Positions 33,162 to 41,115 of a stretch of 64,000 nucleotides of DNA are shown here, piece by piece. Location of the stretch: assembly GCF_021800405.1 (NCBI RefSeq), contig NZ_CP084550.1, positions 744,001 to 808,000 of the forward strand, written 5' to 3'. Numbering within the stretch: position 1 is the stretch's first letter; every line of letters starts with the position of its first letter. The stretch is from Arthrobacter sp. FW306-07-I. Its GTDB lineage: Bacteria > Actinomycetota > Actinomycetes > Actinomycetales > Micrococcaceae. The position numbers were made by a program, and so were the translations under genes. The notes below the pieces were generated by a model that saw only the letters and a list, made by a program, of their open reading frames with translations, was not told where the DNA came from and did not search any database.

Positions 33162-34262
33162 TCAGTCCTGGCGGTACTTGGCCAGCTTGTCGGGATCAAT
33201 TTCGGCACCCACGCCTGGAACGTCGCGGACCCTGATAGCGCCGTCGACGATGCCCAGAGGATCGGCCAGCAGGTCATCTGTCATGTCCAGGAAGTTCGAT
33301 AGCTCCCCGGCCCGCCGCGAGCTGGCCTCGAATGCCGCGCCAAAGGTGACTGTGGCCAGGCTGCCCACCTGCGTATCGATCTGGTTGCCCATGGTGACGT
33401 CCACGCCCAGGCCCACGCAGAGCCCCAAAATCTGTTGTGCTTCCGTGAAGCCGCTCCTGGCCGTCTTGATGCACACGGCGTTGCTGCCGCCCGAGAGCAG
33501 TTCGCGGGACACATCGCCCAGGGTGGGCATGCTTTCGTCTCCGACGATGGGGAGCCTGGAGTGCTGGACCAGCCTCCGGCGCCCCAGGGCCTCGCCCACT
33601 TCGCACGGTTCCTCGAGCATGGACAAGCCCAGGTCTTCGGTGCGGCGCAGCACCTCCATAGCCTCATTGGCGGTCCAGCCGCGGTTGGCGTCCAGGTAGA
33701 TCTCCGTCTCCGGGCCCAGCCCCTGACGGAGCACCCGGCACGCCTCGATATCCAGCTCAAGCGGCCGCCGGCCGGTCTTCAGCTTGAAGGTATTGATACC
33801 GTACACGCTGCGGAATTCCAGGGCCTCGTCCAGGAGCTTGGCGGCCGGCTTGAAACCCAGCATGTGCGAAACCCGCATGCTGTCCGTAAATCCGCCCAGC
33901 AGCTTGTGTACAGGTGTTCCCAGGGAAATGCCGAGGGCGTCCCACAGCGCGATGTCCAAGGCACCTTTGGCCGTGGGGTTGTTGACGGTACGCCGCAGAA
34001 TCTGCTGGACCTTTGACCGGTCCAGAGGGTCCAGGCCGATCAGTTGAGGTGCGAACACCTTGGTCACCACGGAGATGATGGAATCCTGGGTCTCCCCGTA
34101 GGTGTAAGGCCTCGGCGGGGTGTCCGCCACACCGACGATGCCGGTATCGGTGTACACGCGGATCAGGACATGCTCTGCAGTTGTCACCTGGCCGCTGGCA
34201 AACTTCAAGGGGCGTGCGTACGGGATGGCATAAGGGATGGCTTCAATGCGCTCAATCTTCAT
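33162..34262 (-). CDS. catB: Muconate cycloisomerase (enolase superfamily)
   Basis: A 366-aa enzyme of the mandelate racemase/muconate lactonising group that cyclises cis,cis-muconate to muconolactone. The capping domain starts MKIERIEAIPYAIPYARPL. In the barrel, the KxK motif is K160-K162 (FKLKTG), the metal ligands lie in YLDANRGW (D191), LEEPCE and VGDESMPT, and CIKTARSGF supplies the opposite Lys. It could also act on chloromuconate or be a general MLE. Its ATG overlaps the stop of the LysR gene by 4 bp. No catechol 1,2-dioxygenase gene is present in the window. Confidence 0.88.
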   Translation of the reverse strand: MKIERIEAIPYAIPYARPLKFASGQVTTAEHVLIRVYTDTGIVGVADTPPRPYTYGETQDSIISVVTKVFAPQLIGLDPLDRSKVQQILRRTVNNPTAKGALDIALWDALGISLGTPVHKLLGGFTDSMRVSHMLGFKPAAKLLDEALEFRSVYGINTFKLKTGRRPLELDIEACRVLRQGLGPETEIYLDANRGWTANEAMEVLRRTEDLGLSMLEEPCEVGEALGRRRLVQHSRLPIVGDESMPTLGDVSRELLSGGSNAVCIKTARSGFTEAQQILGLCVGLGVDVTMGNQIDTQVGSLATVTFGAAFEASSRRAGELSNFLDMTDDLLADPLGIVDGAIRVRDVPGVGAEIDPDKLAKYRQD

Positions 34263-35173
34263 GTGCTGAGTCCTTTGTTTACGGCCGCTGCCGGCGCAAT
34301 GTTGGGCAGGGTGTCGAAGAGAGCGAGGAAGTTGTCGATCAAGGGGGTCCGGTTGTTCCGGTTCCAGGCCACGGCCAGGTCCACAGGCGGCGGATTCCGC
34401 AAGGGTCGGAAGGCGACGCCATGGAAGGTGAACATCCGAGATGTCATGGGCACCAGGGCAATGCCGGTTCCGGCCGCCACAAGCGAGAGCAAGGTGGACG
34501 TCTCTGTCGCCTCTTGGACCATCCGCGGTTTGAAACCTGCCTGCCGACAGGCGTCCATGAAGATCGTGTTCACGGACGAATGCGCCGGATAGCCAATGAA
34601 GTCCTGTTCCGCAAGATCTTTGATGTCCAGCGTGCCTTTTTCTGCCAGCTCGGAATCGGCCGGCAGGGCCGCCACCAACTCGTCCTGCTCAAGGAACTTC
34701 AGCTCCACCTCACTAGAACGCACCGGCGGCCGCAGCACGGCCACGTCGAGACGTCCCTCCTCAAGTGCTGCCTCTATCTGCGGGGTCAGCATTTCCCCCT
34801 GGACCGTAATACGCAGTCCAGGAAGTCGGCGGCGCGCCGACTGCACGATGATAGGCATCAGCCGGTACGTGGCCGTGCCGGTGAAGCCGGCCCGGATGAC
34901 ACCGGTGACGCCAGCACCCACCTGGGCGACGTCGGATTCCAGCGCCTCAAGCGCGTCCACGAACCGCCGTCCGCGGTCCAGTAGGAGCTGCCCGGCGGGC
35001 GTCAGTTCAACTTTCCGGGTGGTCCTCACCAGCAGGAGCGTGCCGAGTTGTTCCTCTAGCTGGCGGATCTGCTGGGACAGAGGGGGCTGGGCTATGTGCA
35101 GCCGCTTCGCTGCCCGGCCGAAATGCCGCTCCTCGGCAACAGCGATGAAGTATTTGAGATGACGCGTCTCCAT
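34259..35173 (-). CDS. LysR-family regulator (CatR/BenM-like)
   Basis: A 304-aa LysR activator. Its N-terminal winged helix is METRHLKYFIAVAEERHFGR and LHIAQPPLSQQIRQLEEQLG, followed by a periplasmic-binding-like effector domain (residues 90-300) with FTGTATYRLMPIIV and ATETSTLLSLVAAGTGIALVP. It resembles CatR/BenM proteins that respond to cis,cis-muconate. Unlike the usual divergent layout it is in the same operon as catB and overlaps it by 4 bp, so it may autoregulate the whole run of genes to 26972. Confidence 0.9.
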   Translation of the reverse strand: METRHLKYFIAVAEERHFGRAAKRLHIAQPPLSQQIRQLEEQLGTLLLVRTTRKVELTPAGQLLLDRGRRFVDALEALESDVAQVGAGVTGVIRAGFTGTATYRLMPIIVQSARRRLPGLRITVQGEMLTPQIEAALEEGRLDVAVLRPPVRSSEVELKFLEQDELVAALPADSELAEKGTLDIKDLAEQDFIGYPAHSSVNTIFMDACRQAGFKPRMVQEATETSTLLSLVAAGTGIALVPMTSRMFTFHGVAFRPLRNPPPVDLAVAWNRNNRTPLIDNFLALFDTLPNIAPAAAVNKGLST

Positions 35174-35329
35174 TGAAGCCCCTCACAAGTCCGACGCAGG
35201 CTGAATTCTCCGTCCCAAACAGACTAGGCTGCGCAGATTAGTAAACAGAAATACCAACTTGGACATGAATGAGACGTTTTGAATATTAGTCTTTGCTAGA
35301 CTCCGCCTCCGGTGCTGCCCTGCAGCCTT

Positions 35330-35460
35330 GGGCGCGCCCCCGTAAGCCAGCAGTTCCCCTTCGGTGATACGTGGCCGGTACGGGGTCGGGCGGGGTGATC
35401 CCGAGTTCGGCTTAGAGGTCGCTGACCTTGGTTCCGGGCCTGCCCATTCAACGAGGCGTT
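35330..35460 (-). pseudogene. Degenerate C-terminus of a serine recombinase
   Basis: On the minus strand 35447-35416 reads GRPGTKVSDL, then a TAA, then AELGITPP. After a shift of frame it reads RPTPYRPRITEGELLAYG. This tracks the end of the intact recombinase at 35744, whose C-terminus has GKPGTKVSELCTELGITRQ and YRHVSPKGELRADG. At least one stop and one frameshift are present. It is inverted relative to the intact gene. Confidence 0.6.
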
Positions 35461-35655
35461 TTCTCTCAACACAGCAACCCGTAATCCTGGCCATGCAGTG
35501 GACACAGGAAAGCTTTTGACTTGCGCGGCTGGCCCCGTCTCCTGGCCGAATCGGTGTCGCAAAACCTTCGCGTCGCGTATCCCATGCGATGCAAGACGAC
35601 CGGTGCCGCAGACCGCCATTCTGAGCTGCGATTTAGCCGCCAATCTGAACGAACA

Positions 35656-35728
35656 GTCACATAAGTGACACGTTTCGATTTCGAATCGATCAGAGGGTCT
35701 GCTGTCACTTAAACGAACGTATAAGTGA
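35656..35728. promoter_or_regulatory. Candidate res site upstream of the 35744 recombinase
   Basis: Three dyads lie just before the recombinase start: GTCACATAAGTGAC (35656-35669), a near-palindrome around TTTCGAATCG (35678-35688), and TCACTTA (35705-35711) inverted to TAAGTGA (35722-35728). The shared GTCAC/AAGTGA half-sites suggest recombinase-binding subsites, where it would also repress its own promoter. Confidence 0.55.
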
Positions 35729-35743
35729 TGGGGGGAGCGCGCC

Positions 35744-36358
35744 ATGCTTGTTGGGTACATGAGGGTCTCAAAGGCCGATGGATCCCAGACCACCGACTTG
35801 CAGCGCGACGCTCTCCTGGCCGCCGGCATCGACGCTGGCTCGCTCTACGAAGACCTGGCCTCCGGAAAGAAAGATAACCGACCCCAGCTCGCGGCATGCC
35901 TCAAAGCATTGCGGCCGGGGGACACCCTCGTAGTCTGGAAGCTGGACCGGCTCGGACGGGACCTGCGGCACCTGGTCAACATCGTCCACGACCTGACAGA
36001 ACGCGGCATCGGGTTAAGGGTCCTCACTGGGCAGGGCGCCGCCATCGACACCACCACAGCCTCCGGAAAGCTCGTCTTCGGAATCTTCGCCGCCCTCGCC
36101 GAATTCGAACGCGAACTCATCTCGGAACGAACCCTCGCGGGCCTGGCCTCCGCCAGGGCCCGCGGCCGAAACGGGGGACGACCCTACAAAATGAGCCCGG
36201 CGAAGCTCCGTCTGGCCATGGCATCCATGGGCAAGCCTGGCACCAAGGTCAGCGAACTCTGTACCGAGCTCGGCATCACCCGCCAGACCCTTTACAGGCA
36301 CGTCTCACCCAAAGGAGAATTGCGCGCCGACGGCGAAAAGCTTCTTAAATCGAAGTGA
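35744..36358 (+). CDS. Serine recombinase (Tn3-type resolvase)
   Basis: A 204-aa resolvase/invertase. Catalytic Ser9 lies in GYMRVSKADG, and the conserved segments DTLVVWKLDRLGRDLRHLV and FGIFAALAEFERELISERT follow. The Hin-type DNA-binding end is KVSELCTELGITRQTLYRHV. It is preceded by dyad repeats that look like its own res site and by an inverted, decayed fragment of a related recombinase. No transposase of the Tn3 type is nearby, so it is a leftover of a transposon or plasmid resolution system. Confidence 0.9.
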   Translation: MLVGYMRVSKADGSQTTDLQRDALLAAGIDAGSLYEDLASGKKDNRPQLAACLKALRPGDTLVVWKLDRLGRDLRHLVNIVHDLTERGIGLRVLTGQGAAIDTTTASGKLVFGIFAALAEFERELISERTLAGLASARARGRNGGRPYKMSPAKLRLAMASMGKPGTKVSELCTELGITRQTLYRHVSPKGELRADGEKLLKSK

Positions 36359-36736
36359 CCACCGCTCGGTGCCTTTGTGCCCGACCGACCGTCTTGCGGG
36401 CACGCTTCAGGTCAAAGTTTCTTCACCTTGGATTCACGCCGGCGGGGCTGAACAGCGCTCCGGTCCTGCCGCCCGGCCCGGCCCCCTGACGAGCTCCACT
36501 GCGGCCAGCTCACATCCCATCGGCAACGGTCAGGCCACATAGCTAGGTATTGGCCAACCTGCTGCGGTGGGAGGAACCTGATGAAACCCTAAACGTCCGT
36601 GGATCCTCCATGACCACCGTGTGAAGGACCATGCCTGAGGGGAGGGCACAGTGGGCCGGAGGGGGTGTTCGGCTCTTCCTTTCCTTGCTGATTTTGGGCA
36701 ACGGTTTCCACGCTGAACGCGGCCGATGGCGAGGCG
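36359..36736. other. Non-coding stretch
   Basis: No gene, repeat or regulatory site is convincing here. It separates the recombinase from the Hpt-like fragment; the plus-strand frame of the fragment is closed by a TGA near 36689. Confidence 0.3.
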
Positions 36737-36934
36737 TTGATGGATGCGGTATTGAGTGTGAAAACGTCCGCCGGAATGCTGGGAGCACTCCGGCTTGAGC
36801 AGTTGGCACTGAAGATGGAGGACGCGGTCCGGAAGCAGCGGATGGACAAGGTTCGGGTGCTGCTGACGGAAATGGAAATCTGCGGCCAACTCACCATGGT
36901 GCAGCTGCGCGACGAACTCAACGAACACCTCTGA
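36737..36934 (+). CDS. Hpt-domain-like fragment lacking the phospho-histidine
   Basis: A 65-aa helical protein. The segment DAVLSVKTSAGMLGALRLEQ aligns with the core helix of histidine phosphotransfer (Hpt) domains, where the pattern is H-x-L/V-K-x-S/A-A, followed by the second helix LALKMEDAVRKQRMDKVRVLL. The phosphorylated His is Leu here, and the usual first helix is missing because a stop lies about 50 bp upstream. It is probably a decayed or regulatory remnant of an Hpt protein. The initiation codon (TTG or ATG) is unclear. Confidence 0.45.
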   Translation: MMDAVLSVKTSAGMLGALRLEQLALKMEDAVRKQRMDKVRVLLTEMEICGQLTMVQLRDELNEHL

Positions 36935-37139
36935 GCCCAGACAGGATGATCACATCCACACCTACTCTCTCGCCTTGTTACGGGGTGGCCAGAGAATAAT
37001 TTCCACAGGTTTCCATAGTCAGCGGTCTCGCGCACTCTGTCGCTGCTGCCCTGCCGGCCGTACGCTGGGATCACCCACTAAGAGCGGGACTGGAGGGGGC
37101 AGCATTGGTCATTAGCTGGCACAGGGGCGACACCTGACG

Positions 37140-37352
37140 ATGACGGACCCACACCTTGGCAGAATCATCAAAGACTCCACAGGACCCGAGGTCGTCACTT
37201 CCGCCATGTCCGATGAACAACTGGCCGGGCTACTGGACGCTCTCTTCCGGGACCTGGATACTCCTGCGCCTGAACCGTCCGCCATCGTCCGGTACGAGAT
37301 AGGCGTTGAAGAAAGCAACCGCAGGGCCGGCCGCGCTACCAGGATCGAGTGA
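37140..37352 (+). CDS. Small hypothetical protein
   Basis: A 70-aa acidic protein (MTDPHLGRIIKDSTG..., SDEQLAGLLDALFRDLDTP) with no recognised domain. Its start at ATG 37140 has no strong ribosome site. It is part of a run of three small plus-strand genes between the recombinase and the ABC exporter. Confidence 0.45.
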   Translation: MTDPHLGRIIKDSTGPEVVTSAMSDEQLAGLLDALFRDLDTPAPEPSAIVRYEIGVEESNRRAGRATRIE

Positions 37353-37428
37353 ACCTACCGCGGCGTTCCCTGGTGCATTGCGCGGTTTTGCTGAAAAGGG
37401 ATGACTTCGGGTGGGGGAAGTTGTCATC

Positions 37429-37716
37429 ATGGACGGTAACTCCAACAGCGGGGATAAAAGATCATGCGAGCGGCCGCCGGGCGAAGGTCACTGCGGCAGT
37501 AACGAGAATGTCGTTATGGGCGATCCGCGCCAAGCAGCATTGGATATGGTGCAACGAGACGAGATCGACATCTTCACGATCTGGCTAAGGTATTTTGCCT
37601 ACGGCGGCGACGCCGATGAGCTCGACTTTGAGGCCGGCATTTACGGACTTCTGGGCTTAGACGAGTATGACGCTCTTATCTTGTCCTGGGTTGTCGAAGA
37701 ACTATCAGCCCAGTAG
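37429..37716 (+). CDS. Small hypothetical protein
   Basis: A 95-aa protein from ATG 37429, preceded by GGGGGAAG. The N-terminal 30 residues are polar and low in complexity, and the C-terminal part is a likely helical domain (DIFTIWLRYFAYGGDADELD, AGIYGLLGLDEYDALILSWV). I do not recognise a family. The C-terminal part looks well-folded and is the main reason to call it a gene. Confidence 0.5.
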   Translation: MDGNSNSGDKRSCERPPGEGHCGSNENVVMGDPRQAALDMVQRDEIDIFTIWLRYFAYGGDADELDFEAGIYGLLGLDEYDALILSWVVEELSAQ

Positions 37717-37826
37717 CTCAGTTTCCAGCTTCTTTGGTACGGAGCGCAGACAGCGTGTCGTCACCTTAGACCGTCTCCAGTAGCCGAGGCATGGACAACG
37801 AAAAGGCGTGACGTCAGACTGGCCGC

Positions 37827-38168
37827 ATGGTAACTGTGGACCTTCCAATCTCCCGGCTGGCCGAGGATTCCCTGGAACGAAGCCGTCCCTACTTGGACCC
37901 CGATCGGGTGTCGTATTACCTGCAGCACCTCGACGAGTCACTGCCTGTCGTAGTCTTCGACGTCGAGGGTGTGCTGCTACTGGCGGACGGCCATCACCGG
38001 GTAGCTGCTGCGCAGAAGCTGGGACGCACGAGAGTGAAAGCTGAGCTCCGAAAAGGGCAACGAGGCGAAGCGCTTCAGTTCGCCATCGATCACGCCAAAG
38101 AGCAACGCGGCATCAGCACCGAACAGGTACTCGACGCCATCGCCGGACGGGGACGACCAGTCCAGTGA
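37827..38168 (+). CDS. Stand-alone ParB/Srx-type N-terminal domain protein
   Basis: A 113-aa protein with the ParB N-terminal (Noc/sulfiredoxin-like) fold. It starts VDLPISRLAEDSLERSRP and carries LLLADGHHRVAAAQKLGR, the nucleotide-binding GxHR signature as DGHHR. The C-terminus is basic and helical (LQFAIDHAKEQRGISTEQV). Such short proteins are common on plasmids and ICEs as CTP-dependent DNA-associated factors, but no ParA partner or parS array is seen here. Confidence 0.7.
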   Translation: MVTVDLPISRLAEDSLERSRPYLDPDRVSYYLQHLDESLPVVVFDVEGVLLLADGHHRVAAAQKLGRTRVKAELRKGQRGEALQFAIDHAKEQRGISTEQVLDAIAGRGRPVQ

Positions 38169-38351
38169 GGTAAGAGAAGCACCGTCCCCTGGAAACGCTG
38201 CTGGGATCAATATGGATTGTCACAGATGACCTGATGGCCCAATCCACTGACTTTTCTGGCCGGCGCAGAGCGGGGGCCTGAACTTGTCGTTAAGGAAGCT
38301 CTGCGCCGTCTTCCAATACCCGGGCAATGGCGAGGTCTGGCCGGCTCCTGG

Positions 38352-39134
38352 TTACCGGGATTCCCAGCGGAACCACCGGATTCCGACGAAGGAAAACACG
38401 ACGATGTATCCGGCGCAGGCCAGCAGCGAGAAGCCGTCCTGATCGTTCCAAGCCACATTGTTCAGCGCGTCGGAGAAGAGCGTCATAAGGGCACCGATCG
38501 GTGACCACTGTGCGATGACTTTGATGGTGTCGCCCAGGATCCCGGTTCCGCCAAGGAGGCCCAGGAGTATCAGGATGATGAAAAGGACCCGGCCGATGGC
38601 GTTGATGGCGGCAGTGGATTTCACCAAGGCAACGAGTGCCTGGCCGATAGAGAGGAACATTGCTGCGCCGAGGACGGCGACGGCGATAACGAGGGCATAC
38701 TGGCCGATGCTGAGTGAGAGCCCGTGCAGGATGGTCCCGACAATGACGACGATGACCGAGGCGACGAGGTTGGAGGTTATCTGCACGAGGAGCCTGCTGG
38801 CCATGATCATCCAGGTGGGCGCTGGGGTGACGCGAAGCCGTTGCAGCACACCGACTTCACGGTCGTGCGCCAGGGTCAGGCTGTAGCCCAGCAGGCAGGA
38901 CGTGACCAGGCCGAGGGTCAGTGCCAGGCCGAGGACGGCTTCGGGGCTGCCGAGCCGCGGCTGGGCTTTGCCGAAGGTCGTGGCCACCAGGATCACGATC
39001 GGCAGGAGAACACTGAGCACTGTCGAGACCCTGCTGCGCAGCAGCACTGCGGCGTCCGCGCGAAGCAGGGACCGCATCGCAAGGCCCATCCGTCCGCGCC
39101 CTGTACTGGTACTTGTCTCAGTCATGGAACTCAC
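38352..39134 (-). CDS. ABC-2 type transporter permease
   Basis: A 260-aa membrane protein with six hydrophobic segments, including VSTVLSVLLPIVILVATTF, LGLALTLGLVTSCLLGYSL, VASVIVVIVGTILHGLSLSI, LVIAVAVLGAAMFLSIGQAL, ILLGLLGGTGIL and the last one AGYIVVFSFVGIRWFRW. The loop TLAHDREVGVLQRLRVTPAP is typical of drug-exporter permeases of the DrrB/YhhJ class. Its start overlaps the ATPase gene by 17 bp, so the two form one exporter. The substrate is unknown. Confidence 0.87.
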   Translation of the reverse strand: MSSMTETSTSTGRGRMGLAMRSLLRADAAVLLRSRVSTVLSVLLPIVILVATTFGKAQPRLGSPEAVLGLALTLGLVTSCLLGYSLTLAHDREVGVLQRLRVTPAPTWMIMASRLLVQITSNLVASVIVVIVGTILHGLSLSIGQYALVIAVAVLGAAMFLSIGQALVALVKSTAAINAIGRVLFIILILLGLLGGTGILGDTIKVIAQWSPIGALMTLFSDALNNVAWNDQDGFSLLACAGYIVVFSFVGIRWFRWESR

Positions 39135-39912
39135 TTCCCGTCAGTCCAATGAAAACGTCTTCGAGGGTGACCGGGCCGCGTGCTACGGCCAGCACCTCGG
39201 GATCATCCTTATGTTTGGTGATCAGCTGGGCGGGTGTCCCTACCGTGAGCAGCGTCCCGTGGTCGATGATCGCCACCCGGTCACACACAGCCTGGGCTTC
39301 CTCCATGGAATGGGTGGTGAGCAGGATGCTGCTGCCGTCACCGCGCAGCCGGTCGATCCGGCCCCACAATGCGCGCCGGGATTGCGGGTCCAGCCCTGCG
39401 GTTGGTTCGTCCAGCAGGAGCAGCAGGGGGTTGTGGAGGGACGCGATGAAGAGCGCGAGTCGTTGTTGCTGGCCACCGGAGAGCTGTTTGAACCTTTTAC
39501 CGAGTTCCTCGCCGAGTCCGATGCTGGTCATGCTCTCGCTGATCTGCTCCCTCGAGAGTTCCACCCCGTACAGGCCCCCGTAGAGTTTCACGATCTGCCC
39601 GATGCCCAGTTCGTCCTGGAAGCTGGAGGACTGTAACTGCACACCGAGCAGGGATTTCACCTCTGAAGGATGCTGTTGAACATCCATTCCGTTGACGCGT
39701 ACGCGGCCGGATGCAGGCTTGATCAATCCTTCCAGGGCGCTGAGAGTGCTCGTCTTCCCGGCACCATTGGGGCCGAGCAGACCGAAGATCTCTCCCCGGA
39801 GAATGCCAAAGGTCAGACCGTCCACGGCCGTTCGAGTCCCGTAAACGACGCGCAGGTTGCTGACCTCCAACAACGGTGGCGCTGGCGGCTCATTCACGTT
39901 AGTCATCTGCAC
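39118..39912 (-). CDS. ABC transporter ATP-binding protein (DrrA-type exporter)
   Basis: A 264-aa ATPase. Walker A is LLGPNGAGKTS (about 46-56), Q-loop LLGVQLQSSSFQD, signature LSGGQQQRLALFIA, Walker B LLLLLDEPTAGLDPQSRRAL and switch LLTTHSMEEAQAVCDR. The Q-loop region and the trailing GPVTLEDVFIGLTG match exporter ATPases of the daunorubicin-resistance type. The permease follows with overlap. An alternative start at MTNVNEPP lies 2 codons in. Confidence 0.92.
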   Translation of the reverse strand: MQMTNVNEPPAPPLLEVSNLRVVYGTRTAVDGLTFGILRGEIFGLLGPNGAGKTSTLSALEGLIKPASGRVRVNGMDVQQHPSEVKSLLGVQLQSSSFQDELGIGQIVKLYGGLYGVELSREQISESMTSIGLGEELGKRFKQLSGGQQQRLALFIASLHNPLLLLLDEPTAGLDPQSRRALWGRIDRLRGDGSSILLTTHSMEEAQAVCDRVAIIDHGTLLTVGTPAQLITKHKDDPEVLAVARGPVTLEDVFIGLTGSEFHD

Positions 39913-40424
39913 GAATCCCCTCCACGCGACCCCGAGCAGGTCGCGGTGGCTCCAGCCTAAAGGGAGAAACTGAAAGTAACCCCGAACCCGTGAGCACGGC
40001 GCCGGCGCCTCACCGCGCCCCGCTCGGAGATGTCAGTGACTCAGCGGTGCCATCGCTGTATCAAACAATCCCCCGCTGGTAAGGGTCCCTGGTTCACGTT
40101 CAACGCCCTGATGGTCACAGGGTACACACGATTCACCAGAGCTAGAGGTTGTGTTGGTCCTCCAGTGGGTAGCCGCGGAGGGGGCGCCAGTATCCCGGAC
40201 CGCCGCTGCGTCGTCCTCTGTCCAAGGCTGGCCTGAACGCGTACAGGCTGGGAAGCGTATAGCGAACGATGGGCGGGAGGCACCGCCCGGCCCATAGAGC
40301 GTCTTCCCGTCCAGGAAGGTTGTCTACCGCACATCAGGTCTAGCTCCCACATGTGGAATATTCGTGCAATAAGCCGGGTCTTTGGACCATAGCTGGCAGC
40401 CGCCCGAGTAGTCAGGCTTTCGGT
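39913..40424. other. Non-coding stretch between the ABC exporter and a small gene
   Basis: Over 500 bases with no convincing gene. Open frames on both strands are short and have irregular third positions. The first 60 bases presumably hold the exporter promoter; I see no clear -10/-35 boxes. Confidence 0.3.
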
Positions 40425-40658
40425 ATGCCGTATTTACTCGAATACCTAACAGAGGTTAGTGCGGGTTGCTTCACGGTGGACGGCCTGGACTTCAATCACG
40501 CGCTTGCCAAGGCAAAAGACGCGTTGCGGGGTCTGGAATGCATCAGCGCAGCTTTGCTCTTCTCACCTGACCCCAAACCCACCTTCGGTAAGGGCTCAGT
40601 CATCGCAGCCTTCACAAAAGACGGAGGCTGGCGCTTCCACGACGAGCAACCGGACTAG
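40425..40658 (+). CDS. Small hypothetical protein
   Basis: A 77-aa protein from ATG 40425 (an in-frame start 24 codons upstream looks non-coding). The product is a short alpha/beta domain with VDGLDFNHALAKAKDALRGL and SVIAAFTKDGGWRFHDEQ. No family is recognised and there is no close partner. Confidence 0.45.
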   Translation: MPYLLEYLTEVSAGCFTVDGLDFNHALAKAKDALRGLECISAALLFSPDPKPTFGKGSVIAAFTKDGGWRFHDEQPD

Positions 40659-40979
40659 CTCCGAAGAAGGACCGTTACGGGCGTTCTTGCTCCGAAGAGC
40701 GCCAATACATCGTGAACTGGGGGTCCGTTCCTTCGATGGGCAGAGGTAAAACCCGCGTCGGGGGCTTCGTTGATCACCGGTAGCTGCCCGCTGCCGACGG
40801 CATCAGCGTCTTGCCCCTTGAGCCAGGTCTGCCATCGGTCCAGCACCGCTGCGTTTCCTCCTCGACGATGTCTTGCCCGGTTCCGACGAGGTGCAGAAGG
40901 CCGGCAGCCCGGACAGCCGGCCTTCGGTTACTGATTCTTTGATCGCGGCCTCAGTGTCTGCGGATCCACCAGCACTCCC
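40659..40979. other. Non-coding stretch left of the third Tn402-type end
   Basis: No supported gene. A minus-strand frame of about 60 codons at 40655-40846 has no ribosome site and no recognisable motif. Confidence 0.3.
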
Positions 40980-41025
40980 GTGCAGACGACTTTGGACATT
41001 GTGCAGACGACTTCGGAAACTGACA
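40980..41025 (-). repeat. Tn402-type transposon end, facing left
   Basis: Read on the minus strand from 41025, the first 25 bases start TGTCAGTTTCCGAAGTCGTC and end TGCAC. A second copy, GTCCAAAGTCGTCTGCAC, lies at 40980-40997. Orientation is opposite to the ends at 10477 and 13956, so all three face the region between them. The 5 bases outside this end (CGCGA) do not match those outside 10477 (TCAGG). Confidence 0.8.
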
Positions 41026-41054
41026 CGCGAAATGAAGAAAATGCGCTCATATCG

Positions 41055-41095
41055 TTGGTCAAAACTGGTTTCCGAAATGAAGCTTGGTCAAAACT
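41055..41095 (+). repeat. Direct repeat upstream of a recombinase gene
   Basis: TTGGTCAAAACT occurs at 41055-41066 and again at 41084-41095, 29 bp apart, directly before the recombinase ribosome site. This spacing suits binding sites of the recombinase (res or autoregulation). Confidence 0.5.
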
Positions 41096-41115
41096 TAGCA
41101 GGGAGGCTTTTTGAC

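Noticed and set aside
10477..41025. A single intact Tn402 transposon spanning the whole block
   Set aside because: The 5-bp flanks differ and no matching TniA-TniB-TniQ set is inside; kept only as a hypothesis in the findings.
40873..41115. N-terminal extension of the 41116 recombinase
   Set aside because: The 81 codons run through the transposon end repeat and the direct repeats, and a good ribosome site precedes GTG 41116.
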